From contig BQJV01000157.1 of assembly GCA_021604885.1 (NCBI GenBank), forward strand, positions 1 to 7,345: a DNA stretch of 7,345 nucleotides, in the 5' to 3' direction. The first letter of the stretch is position 1, and every line of letters starts with the position of its first letter. The translations under genes and the position numbers were made by a program. Of this stretch, positions 1 through 5,230 are shown in pieces. The notes beneath the pieces were generated by a model that worked only from the letters and a program-made list of their open reading frames with translations, was not told where the DNA came from and did no database searches. The stretch is from Acidimicrobiales bacterium. GTDB lineage: Bacteria; Actinomycetota; Acidimicrobiia; Acidimicrobiales; Aldehydirespiratoraceae.

Positions 1-208
1 CGACGCGGTGCCGGTCGGCGACCTGCACATCCCGCGCATGGTCAGCTACGCGCTCACCGGGGTCGAGGGCGACGACCAGGCAATGCTCGAGGCGCTCGAG
101 CCGTTCGCCGGCCATCGCCAACGCGTGGTGCGCATGGTCAAGCTCGGCGGTGGCGGCAAGGAGCAGCACCGCCCCCACCCGTTCCGCTACGACATCAGCC
201 GGATCTGA
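1..208 (+). CDS. DNA-3-methyladenine glycosylase (AlkA/HhH-GPD family), C-terminal fragment
   Basis: This is the last 68 codons of a gene that begins before the window; the reading frame enters at base 2 and stops with TGA at 206-208. The fragment opens DAVPVGDLHIPRMV and continues with GDDQAMLEALEPFAGHRQRV. That layout matches the C-terminal part of actinobacterial AlkA-like glycosylases: the end of the HhH-GPD domain, then a helix where the protein wraps up with a GHR-x-RV segment. By position, the Asp of PVGD (codon 20-22) should be the catalytic Asp that helps expel alkylated bases such as 3-methyladenine, giving an abasic site in base excision repair. The hairpin itself lies outside the window, so the family call rests on this tail alone. 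The gene ends inside the end of the convergent alkD-like gene. A related HhH-GPD enzyme with another substrate is the main alternative. Confidence 0.7.
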   Translation, partial: DAVPVGDLHIPRMVSYALTGVEGDDQAMLEALEPFAGHRQRVVRMVKLGGGGKEQHRPHPFRYDISRI

Positions 209-884
209 CCGCCCGCCGCTGCCGGTAGCCGACCGTCTTCTCGATGTAGTCGCAGGCGTCCGGCGTGCTGCAGTTCGTCTCACCGTGGTCGACGTCGACC
301 GCACCGATCCGACGGCCCGCGCTCATCGCGAGCCGCTGGAGGGCGGCATTGCGCAGCGCGATGCAGATGAGGGCCATGTTCATCTCGTGCCGCACCCGGT
401 TCGGGCGCTCGTGGATCTCGTCCTCGATCTGGCGGACGAGGCCGCGCAGCTCCGCGATGTCCCACAGGTCCTCGTCCTCGCAGGTGCGTGCCAACACGCC
501 CCAGCCGGCGCTCGCCACCCATTCACCTTTGCGATCGCGCCACACGTCACACCGGGATCGGGCGACCGGCGACTCCGCGACGACATCGGCCACCGCTCCC
601 GCCGTCTGGTAGCAGACCGCTTCTCGGGCCCACTGATCGGCCAGCTTGGCGGTGAATTCCTGTGGGTCGACGACCTTGGCGGCGAGCATGCGGGCGTCGT
701 GGTTGCCCGTCGCCCAGAGCGCCAACCCGAGGTCGTGGTCGGTCTTGATCTTCTTCTCGAGCTTGCCGAGTGCGCCGTAGCTGACGCCGAACATCGGCTC
801 CTGCGCGCCATGACGGGCGTAGATCTTCCGGTTCTGTGCAGTCCCCTCACGTTCGAGGGTCGACATGGCCTCGGCGAGTTCCAT
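195..884 (-). CDS. DNA alkylation repair protein, AlkD-like (HEAT-repeat glycosylase family)
   Basis: A 229-residue protein, the usual size for this family. Residues 33-75 carry the family signature: GVSYGALGKLEKKI, then DHDLGLALWATGNHDAR, then AAKVVDP. The expected form is GV.f..L..l.k.i..DH.LA..LW.tG.HEAR, so one Glu is Asp here. Residues 85-135 cover the W-rich middle (W85, W115, W122, W128). The tail has DVDHGETNCSTPDACDYI (197-214), which I associate with a bacterial subgroup of the family. Known AlkD enzymes remove bulky or cationic N3/N7-alkyl purines using stacked HEAT-like helices; activity here is inferred. The start is ATG at 884, because the family match begins there and the 26 extra codons upstream are Arg-rich and overlap the DM13 gene. 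No good ribosome site precedes 884, and ATG at 866 is a possible alternative. The gene follows the DM13 gene by 32 bases on the same strand. Confidence 0.8.
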   Translation of the reverse strand: MELAEAMSTLEREGTAQNRKIYARHGAQEPMFGVSYGALGKLEKKIKTDHDLGLALWATGNHDARMLAAKVVDPQEFTAKLADQWAREAVCYQTAGAVADVVAESPVARSRCDVWRDRKGEWVASAGWGVLARTCEDEDLWDIAELRGLVRQIEDEIHERPNRVRHEMNMALICIALRNAALQRLAMSAGRRIGAVDVDHGETNCSTPDACDYIEKTVGYRQRRAVRSG

Positions 885-916
885 GCCGCCGACGGTAGCC
901 CGTCGAGGGACCCCGA

Positions 917-1552
917 TCAGGCGAGGTCGGCGGCGCCGAACGCGACGCCGAACCGCACGCACCAGATGACCACCGTCGTGTAGCGGTCGAGATCGACGTC
1001 CGACGGGATCTCGTAGTTCTGGTCACCGATGTTGCCCTTGAGATCACCGAGGTCGACGAAGTCGTCGTCGAAGTCGCCGGGTGGCGCGTCCGCCGGGGCT
1101 GTCGACAGGTACACGTTGAGGTCGGGGCCGTTGTCGGTGGCGAAGTCCTCGAAGCGCAGGAAGCGCTGCTCGGTGCCGTCGTTCAGCACCAGGGCGACGC
1201 CGTCGGCCGGATGGCTGCGGTCCACGAACGACCCGCTGACGAGCGTGACGATCTCCGTGTCCGGCATGTCCGGCATCGGATCGTTCGCTTCGTCGACCAG
1301 CTCCGTGCCGAGCTCGTCCATGGCGTCGTTCATCGCCGCCGCGTCCTCCTCCGACAGGGCATCCGAATCCAGACCGGACGCGCCGGCGCCGCTGGCGAAG
1401 ACCGGACCGTCCTCGTCGACCTTGTCGTCGAAGAAGAGTGTCTGGAAGCCGAAGTAGACGAACACGAGCCAGAACAGCACCGCGCCGACCACGATCCCGG
1501 CGGGGAGCGTGACCTTCCAGTTCTCACGGACCAAGGACAGAAGCGAACGCAT
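917..1552 (-). CDS. membrane-anchored DM13 domain-containing protein
   Basis: A 211-residue protein. After a short N-terminus with R2, R9 and K13, residues 14-36 form one hydrophobic membrane segment. The rest is probably outside the cell. Residues 42-99 are an acidic, Met-, Ala- and Asp-rich linker with no clear fold. Residues 100-211 are a DM13 domain: VSGSFVDRSHPADGVALVL near the start, then FEDFATDNGPDLNVYLS, then the LGDLKGNIGDQNYEIP block, and finally VVIWCVRFGVAFG with the conserved Cys (C198). DM13 domains are predicted redox or electron-transfer modules, sometimes next to DOMON domains in animals; the bacterial role is unknown. The start is ATG at 1552, preceded by GGAGGG; the longer upstream reading frame runs through the intergenic region and into the opposing lipoprotein gene and is not real. 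It faces away from the lipoprotein gene and lies just upstream of alkD, so the two minus-strand genes may share a transcript. Confidence 0.87.
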   Translation of the reverse strand: MRSLLSLVRENWKVTLPAGIVVGAVLFWLVFVYFGFQTLFFDDKVDEDGPVFASGAGASGLDSDALSEEDAAAMNDAMDELGTELVDEANDPMPDMPDTEIVTLVSGSFVDRSHPADGVALVLNDGTEQRFLRFEDFATDNGPDLNVYLSTAPADAPPGDFDDDFVDLGDLKGNIGDQNYEIPSDVDLDRYTTVVIWCVRFGVAFGAADLA

Positions 1553-1658
1553 GACCCTCCAACGCCAGTCTGGTCGCGATCGTTCCCGACTTCCTTCCCC
1601 ACCGGGGAACCGATCGCGCCGCCCATGCGTCTGACGGTGAGAAACATCGAGGAGACCC
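1553..1658. promoter_or_regulatory. divergent promoter region between the DM13 and lipoprotein genes
   Basis: These 106 bases separate two start codons pointing away from each other, so both promoters should lie here. Two ribosome sites are clear: GGAGGG on the minus strand at 1555-1560 for DM13, and GAGGAG on the plus strand at 1649-1654 for the lipoprotein gene. I could not identify convincing -35/-10 boxes in this GC-rich stretch. An inverted repeat fills its centre and is listed separately. Confidence 0.55.
1575..1618. repeat. imperfect inverted repeat in the divergent intergenic region
   Basis: The left arm CGCGATCGTTCCC (1575-1587) pairs with the right arm GGGAACCGATCGCG (1605-1618). 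CGCGATCG/CGATCGCG is a perfect 8-bp match and TTCCC/GGGAA a perfect 5-bp match, with one extra C (1610) bulged between them. The spacer is 17 bases. A second, shorter hairpin overlaps it: TTCCCC (1595-1600), ACC, GGGGAA (1604-1609), so two alternative foldings compete for the GGGGAA arm. Its place between divergent starts fits an operator for a dimeric regulator, but it could also be a structure in the leader RNA. No T-tract follows, so a terminator is unlikely. Confidence 0.5.
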
Positions 1659-2267
1659 ATGCCTGCACTCATTCGCCGAACCGCCGTGCTCGCCGTCGCC
1701 GCCTGCCTCCTGCTCGGCGCGTGTGGCGACGACGAGACGCCTGCCGCCGAGCCCGACGGGACCGGCCAAACCATCGAGGGCACAGCCGACGACACCGGCA
1801 CGACCACCACATCGACGACCGGCCCCAGCACGACAACGACACCGACGGGCGACACCCCCGACTGTGTCGGTGCGGACTGGGAGCTCGTCGACGCCGGCCC
1901 GTTCACGTTCTCGCGGCCGGCGGACCTCGTGGATCAGGAGGTGCAGGGAATCGACTCGCTGGTCGGGTTCTACGAGCGTGACGGGATGACCGCCGGCTTC
2001 GACTTCGGCTGGTTCTCCGGCAACGAGACGGAGCGATACCCCGACGAGGCAGAGACGATCACGCTCGACGGCCTCACCGCCGATTTCGTCCAGGTGGACG
2101 TCTCGGCCGATCCCGACTCGGAGATGCCGTTCCTCGTCGCGCTCTACGTGCCGATCCCGGGCGGCGAGAACGGCGCGCAGGACGCGCTGGCGTTCTGGGT
2201 CCGCTACGAGGACGCGGCCGACCACGACGCCGCAGCCTGCATGGCCACCAGCGTCGACTTCACGTGA
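1659..2267 (+). CDS. putative lipoprotein, function unknown
   Basis: A 202-residue secreted lipoprotein. R6 and R7 are followed by a hydrophobic stretch (8-19) and a lipobox L19-G20-A21-C22; C22 would be lipidated and kept after signal peptidase II cleavage. Residues 23-67 are a low-complexity linker, first acidic and then Thr-rich (about 46-63), a style common in actinobacterial cell-surface lipoproteins. The folded part is 68-202: ADWELVDAGPFTFSRPADLV, then SLVGFYERDGMTAGFDFGWFSG, then alternating strands with PFLVALYVPI and a final AACMATSVDF. C69 and C194 bracket this domain and may form a disulfide. The look is that of a compact beta-rich domain of the PsbP/LpqN kind, but this is only a pattern impression and I recognise no family. 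ATG at 1659 is supported by GAGGAG four bases upstream. It diverges from the DM13 gene and ends 16 bases from the convergent nitroreductase gene. Confidence 0.83.
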   Translation: MPALIRRTAVLAVAACLLLGACGDDETPAAEPDGTGQTIEGTADDTGTTTTSTTGPSTTTTPTGDTPDCVGADWELVDAGPFTFSRPADLVDQEVQGIDSLVGFYERDGMTAGFDFGWFSGNETERYPDEAETITLDGLTADFVQVDVSADPDSEMPFLVALYVPIPGGENGAQDALAFWVRYEDAADHDAAACMATSVDFT

Positions 2268-2269
2268 CC

Positions 2270-2285
2270 GCCGGTTCGCCGGTTC
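2270..2285. repeat. tandem 8-mer GCCGGTTC x2 forming a small hairpin between convergent stops
   Basis: GCCGGTTC occurs twice back to back (2270-2277 and 2278-2285), filling the gap between the lipoprotein stop and the nitroreductase stop, which it enters. The same bases give a short hairpin CCGG-TTCG-CCGG (2271-2282), with one G·U pair possible outside it on the plus-strand RNA. The stem is only 4-5 bp and there is no T-run on either side, so it is a weak candidate for a two-way terminator. Confidence 0.3.
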
Positions 2286-2715
2286 AGCGCGGTTCGAGCT
2301 TCACGACGGGGATCGTGCGTTCGCAGCGAGCCTGGTACTCCTCGTACTCCGGGTAGACGGCGACGGCGGTCTCCCAGAGCTCGGCGTGCTCATCGCCCTC
2401 GGTCGGACGGGCGGTGAAGAACCGGACGTCGTCACCGTCCTGGAGGGTGACGTTCGCATCCGCGAGCAGGTTGAGGTACCAGGCGGGGTGCGCCGGTTGG
2501 CCGCCCATAGACGCCACGACGAGGTAGGTGTCGCCGTGGGGCACCCGCACGAGCGGGGTCTTGCGCTGCACGCCCGACTTGCGACCGGTCGTGGTGAGGA
2601 TGATGCACGGCACACCGTTGAACTCGCCGCCCTCCTTGCCTCCGGTGCGCTCGTAGCGCTCGACATGGTCCGCCACCCAGTCGTAGGGGCTGGCCTCGTA
2701 GTCCTGCTCGCTCAC
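2284..2715 (-). CDS. nitroreductase family deazaflavin (F420)-dependent oxidoreductase
   Basis: A 143-residue protein of the Ddn/TIGR00026 type, a split-beta-barrel family that uses reduced F420 to reduce varied substrates such as quinones and nitro compounds. Family marks are clear: CIILTTTGRKSGVQRKTPL (37-55), GDTYLVVASMGGQPAHPAWY (61-80) followed by LNLLADANV, then LWETAVAVYPEYEEYQARCERTIPVVKLEP to the end. The GRKSG and ASMGG...HPAWY segments are those that contact F420 in known members. The start is GTG at 2715, preceded by GGAGGA five bases away (2721-2726). The GTG overlaps the stop of the upstream small membrane protein gene (GTGA, 4 bases), so translation is probably coupled. It is the third gene of a minus-strand operon. 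The native substrate cannot be read from the sequence. Presence of this enzyme implies the host makes F420. Confidence 0.93.
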   Translation of the reverse strand: MSEQDYEASPYDWVADHVERYERTGGKEGGEFNGVPCIILTTTGRKSGVQRKTPLVRVPHGDTYLVVASMGGQPAHPAWYLNLLADANVTLQDGDDVRFFTARPTEGDEHAELWETAVAVYPEYEEYQARCERTIPVVKLEPR

Positions 2716-2969
2716 TGATTTCCTCCGGAGTCGACGAACCGCACGACGACGAGGATGACGATCGCACCGATCACCGACCCGATCCAACTCGACGTCGAGA
2801 TGTCGAAGGAGCCGTCGGACAGTAGCGACCCGAGAAGGCCACCGACGAACGAGCCGGCGATCCCGAGCAGGATCGTGCCGAGGCAGCCGAAGCTGCGGCC
2901 CGTGTGGATGAACATGCGGGCGATCAGGCCGGCGAGGAAGCCGATCCCGATGAGTCCGAGCCAGTCCAT
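2712..2969 (-). CDS. GlsB/YeaQ/YmgE family small membrane protein
   Basis: An 85-residue, very hydrophobic protein of the transglycosylase-associated (GlsB/YeaQ/YmgE) family. Three membrane stretches can be seen: about 3-20 (LGLIGIGFLAGLIARMF), 29-50 (Gly-rich, CLGTILLGIAGSFVGGLLGSL) and 62-79. The family's Gly-rich pattern G.laG.iar...... G..g.illGi.Gs.vGg.l is present. Members are often induced by stress, but their biochemical role is not known, and the transglycosylase name is historical. The start is ATG at 2969; its A is also the last base of the TGA of the upstream dehydrogenase (TGATG). Only a weak GGTGG precedes it, so re-initiation after the upstream stop is likely. Its own stop overlaps the GTG of the nitroreductase gene. 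Confidence 0.9.
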   Translation of the reverse strand: MDWLGLIGIGFLAGLIARMFIHTGRSFGCLGTILLGIAGSFVGGLLGSLLSDGSFDISTSSWIGSVIGAIVILVVVRFVDSGGNQ

Positions 2970-3706
2970 CACGACCACCCGGATCCGGCGCCGGCAACCA
3001 TGCCGTAAGGCCCCGAGGGCCACCGGAAACAGTCTCGCATCAACTGATCGACCTGCTCGCGTGTGGCGACACCCTCGCTGACGACCCGGTTCGCCTCCCG
3101 CACCATCGCGAAGTACACGCGGTTGGCGACGTACCCCCACGACTGGTCGGTGTCGTTGACGACCACCGGGTTCTTGCCCGCGGCACCGGCGAGCCGGACG
3201 ATGGTCTCGACCGTCTCGGCGCTGGTCTCGGGCCCCTTCACGATCTCGGCGAGCTTCATCACCGGGGCGGGCGATGCCCAGTGCCAGCCGACGAAACGGT
3301 CGGGTCGATCCGTCCCCGCAGCCATCGCGGCGATCGGGAAGCCCGAGGAGTTGCTGGCGAAGATCGTGCGCTCGGGCGCGAGGCCGTCGAGATCCCGCCA
3401 GAACTTGATCTTCAGCCCGAGGTCCTCCGGCACCGCCTCGATGATGACGTCGACGTCGACCGCCGGTTCCAGATCGGTCGTGAACGTCAGCCGGGCGAGT
3501 GCGGCATCCGCCTCGTCCGCGGTCAGCTTGCCGCGCTCGACCGCACCCAGGACGCCGAAGCGACCCGTGTCCACGCCCTCGCGGGCTGCCGCCAGCACGT
3601 CCTCGCTCAGATCCCGGCACACGACCTCGTGTCCGGCGATCGCCATCACCTGGGCGATACCCGACCCCATGACGCCGGCACCCATGACTCCGATACGTTC
3701 GCTCAC
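2969..3706 (-). CDS. 3-hydroxyacyl-CoA dehydrogenase family protein, C-terminally short
   Basis: A 245-residue NAD(P)-dependent dehydrogenase. The N-terminal Rossmann fold starts at once with GAGVMG (9-14) and the partly acidic end of strand 2 (CRDLSED, 30-36). VIIEAVPEDLGLK (88-99) and FASNSSGFPI (116-125) follow. Residues matching the catalytic set of the family are S120, H142, E154 and N195 (YVANRV). The usual HF(F/M)NP after the catalytic His is HWASP here, then the standard PVMKLAEIV. Family members oxidise the 3-hydroxyl of acyl-CoA in beta-oxidation or act in reverse in butanoate metabolism. The protein stops soon after the GPYGM turn (232-236), about 40-50 residues earlier than typical 280-290-residue members. 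Neighbouring frames show no lost tail, so this is not a simple frameshift. The start is GTG at 3706 with GGGGAG upstream. It is the first gene of a coupled three-gene operon. Substrate unknown. Confidence 0.92.
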   Translation of the reverse strand: MSERIGVMGAGVMGSGIAQVMAIAGHEVVCRDLSEDVLAAAREGVDTGRFGVLGAVERGKLTADEADAALARLTFTTDLEPAVDVDVIIEAVPEDLGLKIKFWRDLDGLAPERTIFASNSSGFPIAAMAAGTDRPDRFVGWHWASPAPVMKLAEIVKGPETSAETVETIVRLAGAAGKNPVVVNDTDQSWGYVANRVYFAMVREANRVVSEGVATREQVDQLMRDCFRWPSGPYGMVAGAGSGWS

Positions 3707-3793
3707 TGTCTCTCCCCGTCAGCCGCTGTTCTGCTCTCCGGGGCGGAGTCTCGCAACGATTTCTGTTTGTTGCATCTCGCGGTGTAGCCATCC
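3707..3793. promoter_or_regulatory. divergent promoter region between the dehydrogenase operon and the MFS gene
   Basis: These 87 bases separate the GTG of the dehydrogenase from the GTG of the transporter on the other strand. It should hold the promoter of the three-gene operon and that of the transporter. On the minus strand GGGGAG lies about six bases before the GTG at 3706. On the plus strand no Shine-Dalgarno is visible before the transporter. A small inverted repeat CTCCG-GGG-CGGAG (3736-3748) lies in the middle. TAGCCA (3785-3790) ends six bases before the second GTG at 3797, which would fit a -10 box of a leaderless transcript, but I see no matching -35. Confidence 0.45.
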
Positions 3794-5173
3794 GTGGTGA
3801 ACGAGACCGCGACCACCGCATCGCCGTGGCGCATCTACGGCCTGATCGGCGGCGCGATCGCTCTCAGCACGTTGAACTTCAGCCTCGTCTTCGTCGCGTT
3901 CGGGGAGATCGAAGAGACGTTCGACGTCAGCAAGGAGACGGTCTCGTGGGCGCTGACCGCGTTCTCGATCACGACTGCCGCCGTCTTCGTCCCCGCCGGG
4001 TGGGCGGCCGACCGGTTCGGCCGCGCTCGCATGTTCCTCACCGGCTTCGGACTCTTCATCGTCGGCAGCGCGCTCGTCAGCGTCTCACCGACCGTCGAGT
4101 TCCTGATCTTCGCCCGCATGGTGCAGGCCGCCGGTCTCGCTATCGAGTCGCCGGCCTCGTTGGCACTCGTCCTCGACGCCTTCCCGCCCGAGCGACGCTC
4201 GACCGCGGTCGGGGCGATGGGTGCCGTCGGCGGCGTGGCCGTAGCGATCGGCCCCGCGGTCGGTGGCGCCCTGATCGACAACCTGACCTGGCGTTGGGCG
4301 TTCTTCATCAACGTCCCCCTCGGCATCCTCGTGTTCGCCCTGGTCGCGCCGCGGCTGCCCCGCGACGACGTGGGCAGAGGGCCCAAGCGTCAGCCGCCCG
4401 ACCTCGTCGGCGTGGCGCTGCTGATGCTCGGCATCGCCGCACTGGCGATGGGCATCGTGCAGAGCGACGACTGGGGGTACACCGACAGGCGCACGGTGGC
4501 CGCCATCACCATTGCGCTCGTCGTTCTCCCGATCCTGATCGCTCGGTCGGCCCGGCACGCGGAGCCGATCCTGTACCTGCCCCTGTTCGGCGACCACGAT
4601 TTCCGGGTCGGCAGCTCGCTGTCGTTTCTCGTCGCAGGCACGTTCGCGGGCACGTTCCTCGCGATGGTCCAGCTCATGAGCCAGTCATGGGGGCTCTCGC
4701 TGATGTGGTCGGGGTTGGCCGTGGGAATGATCCCCGCCATCGCCGGTCCGATGTCCGTCGTCGCCGGCCGCCTCGCCGACCGCTACGGCCACCGGGCCGT
4801 GATCCTGCCCGGTTCGCTCCTCCTCGCCGGATCCGCCATCTGGATGTACACCCAGGTGACCGAGGAGCGACAGCTCCTCGCCGTGTGGGTTCCGTTCGTG
4901 GTGCTGTACGGGTTCGGCGTGGGTTGCGCCCACGCCGCGACCCAGGCAGCTGCCCTCAACAACGTGACCGGCGACCGGCTCGGCATCGGCGGATCGATGA
5001 ACCGGATCTCCCAGGAGATCGGACAGACCCTCTGCGCGGCCATCGTCATCGCCATGCTTGCCCGATACGGCGTGGTCGACGGGGTGAAGGCATCCATGAT
5101 CCTGCTGCTCGTGATGAGCCTGCTGGCGGCGCCGCTCGCCGCCCAGCTCCGCCATCGCGGCCAACCCGCCTGA
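3794..5173 (+). CDS. MFS transporter, DHA2 (EmrB/QacA-type, 14 TM) family
   Basis: A 459-residue integral membrane protein, a proton-linked exporter by family. Motif A, GWAADRFGRAR (69-79), sits in the loop after TM2, and a second copy, AGRLADRYGHR (324-334), marks the start of the second half. QAAGLAIESPASLALV (111-126) is the TM4 region. GPAVGG (153-158) is motif C, followed by the DHA2 hallmark WRWAFFINVPLG (166-177). A hydrophilic, proline- and charge-rich loop lies at 186-203. Hydrophobic stretches are consistent with about 14 helices. The substrate (drug, dye or metabolite) cannot be read from the sequence. The start is uncertain: GTG at 3794 and GTG at 3797 are adjacent and neither has a Shine-Dalgarno; either may be leaderless. 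It diverges from the dehydrogenase operon, and no regulator gene such as tetR or marR lies beside it. The helicase gene follows 57 bases later. Confidence 0.92.
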   Translation: MVNETATTASPWRIYGLIGGAIALSTLNFSLVFVAFGEIEETFDVSKETVSWALTAFSITTAAVFVPAGWAADRFGRARMFLTGFGLFIVGSALVSVSPTVEFLIFARMVQAAGLAIESPASLALVLDAFPPERRSTAVGAMGAVGGVAVAIGPAVGGALIDNLTWRWAFFINVPLGILVFALVAPRLPRDDVGRGPKRQPPDLVGVALLMLGIAALAMGIVQSDDWGYTDRRTVAAITIALVVLPILIARSARHAEPILYLPLFGDHDFRVGSSLSFLVAGTFAGTFLAMVQLMSQSWGLSLMWSGLAVGMIPAIAGPMSVVAGRLADRYGHRAVILPGSLLLAGSAIWMYTQVTEERQLLAVWVPFVVLYGFGVGCAHAATQAAALNNVTGDRLGIGGSMNRISQEIGQTLCAAIVIAMLARYGVVDGVKASMILLLVMSLLAAPLAAQLRHRGQPA

Positions 5174-5187
5174 CCGGCCGGTGCTGA

Positions 5188-5215
5188 CGCGGGCGAGGGA
5201 CTGTCAGTGCCCGCG
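5188..5215 (+). repeat. perfect 7-bp inverted repeat before the helicase gene
   Basis: CGCGGGC (5188-5194) pairs with GCCCGCG (5209-5215) around a 14-base loop. The loop contains GAGGGA (5195-5200), the only well-placed ribosome site for the possible GTG start at 5207, and the right arm begins inside that codon. There is no T-tract after the stem, so a classical intrinsic terminator for the transporter gene is not supported. It may be a weak terminator, a leader structure affecting helicase translation, or chance in GC-rich DNA. Confidence 0.4.
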
Positions 5216-5230
5216 CCTACGGTGCGGAGG

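Noticed and set aside
150..983. 277-codon plus-strand frame across the alkD-like gene
   Set aside because: Antisense to a protein with a clear AlkD signature and without a recognisable domain of its own.
1553..1906. 118-codon N-terminal extension of the DM13 protein
   Set aside because: It crosses the intergenic repeat and the opposing lipoprotein signal peptide; ATG at 1552 has GGAGGG and is followed directly by a typical membrane anchor.
1524..2225. 233-codon minus-strand frame opposite the lipoprotein gene
   Set aside because: It would overlap the DM13 start and the divergent promoter region, and its product has no recognisable motif, whereas the plus-strand frame has a ribosome site, signal peptide and lipobox.
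2268..2286. Rho-independent terminator between the lipoprotein and nitroreductase genes
   Set aside because: The stem is only 4-5 bp and neither strand has a T-run after it.
2716..2997. Fusion of the nitroreductase frame with upstream codons
   Set aside because: The upstream part is an Arg/Pro-rich reading of the GlsB-type gene; GTG at 2715 has a strong ribosome site and the family match begins there.
3063..3800. 245-codon plus-strand frame opposite the dehydrogenase
   Set aside because: Ser/Thr/Arg-rich shadow of a well-supported dehydrogenase on the minus strand.
3826..5187. 453-codon plus-strand frame inside the MFS gene
   Set aside because: Its product is almost all Arg, Pro, Gly and Ala with no membrane segments; it is a frame-shifted reading of the transporter, whose frame has motif A and motif C.
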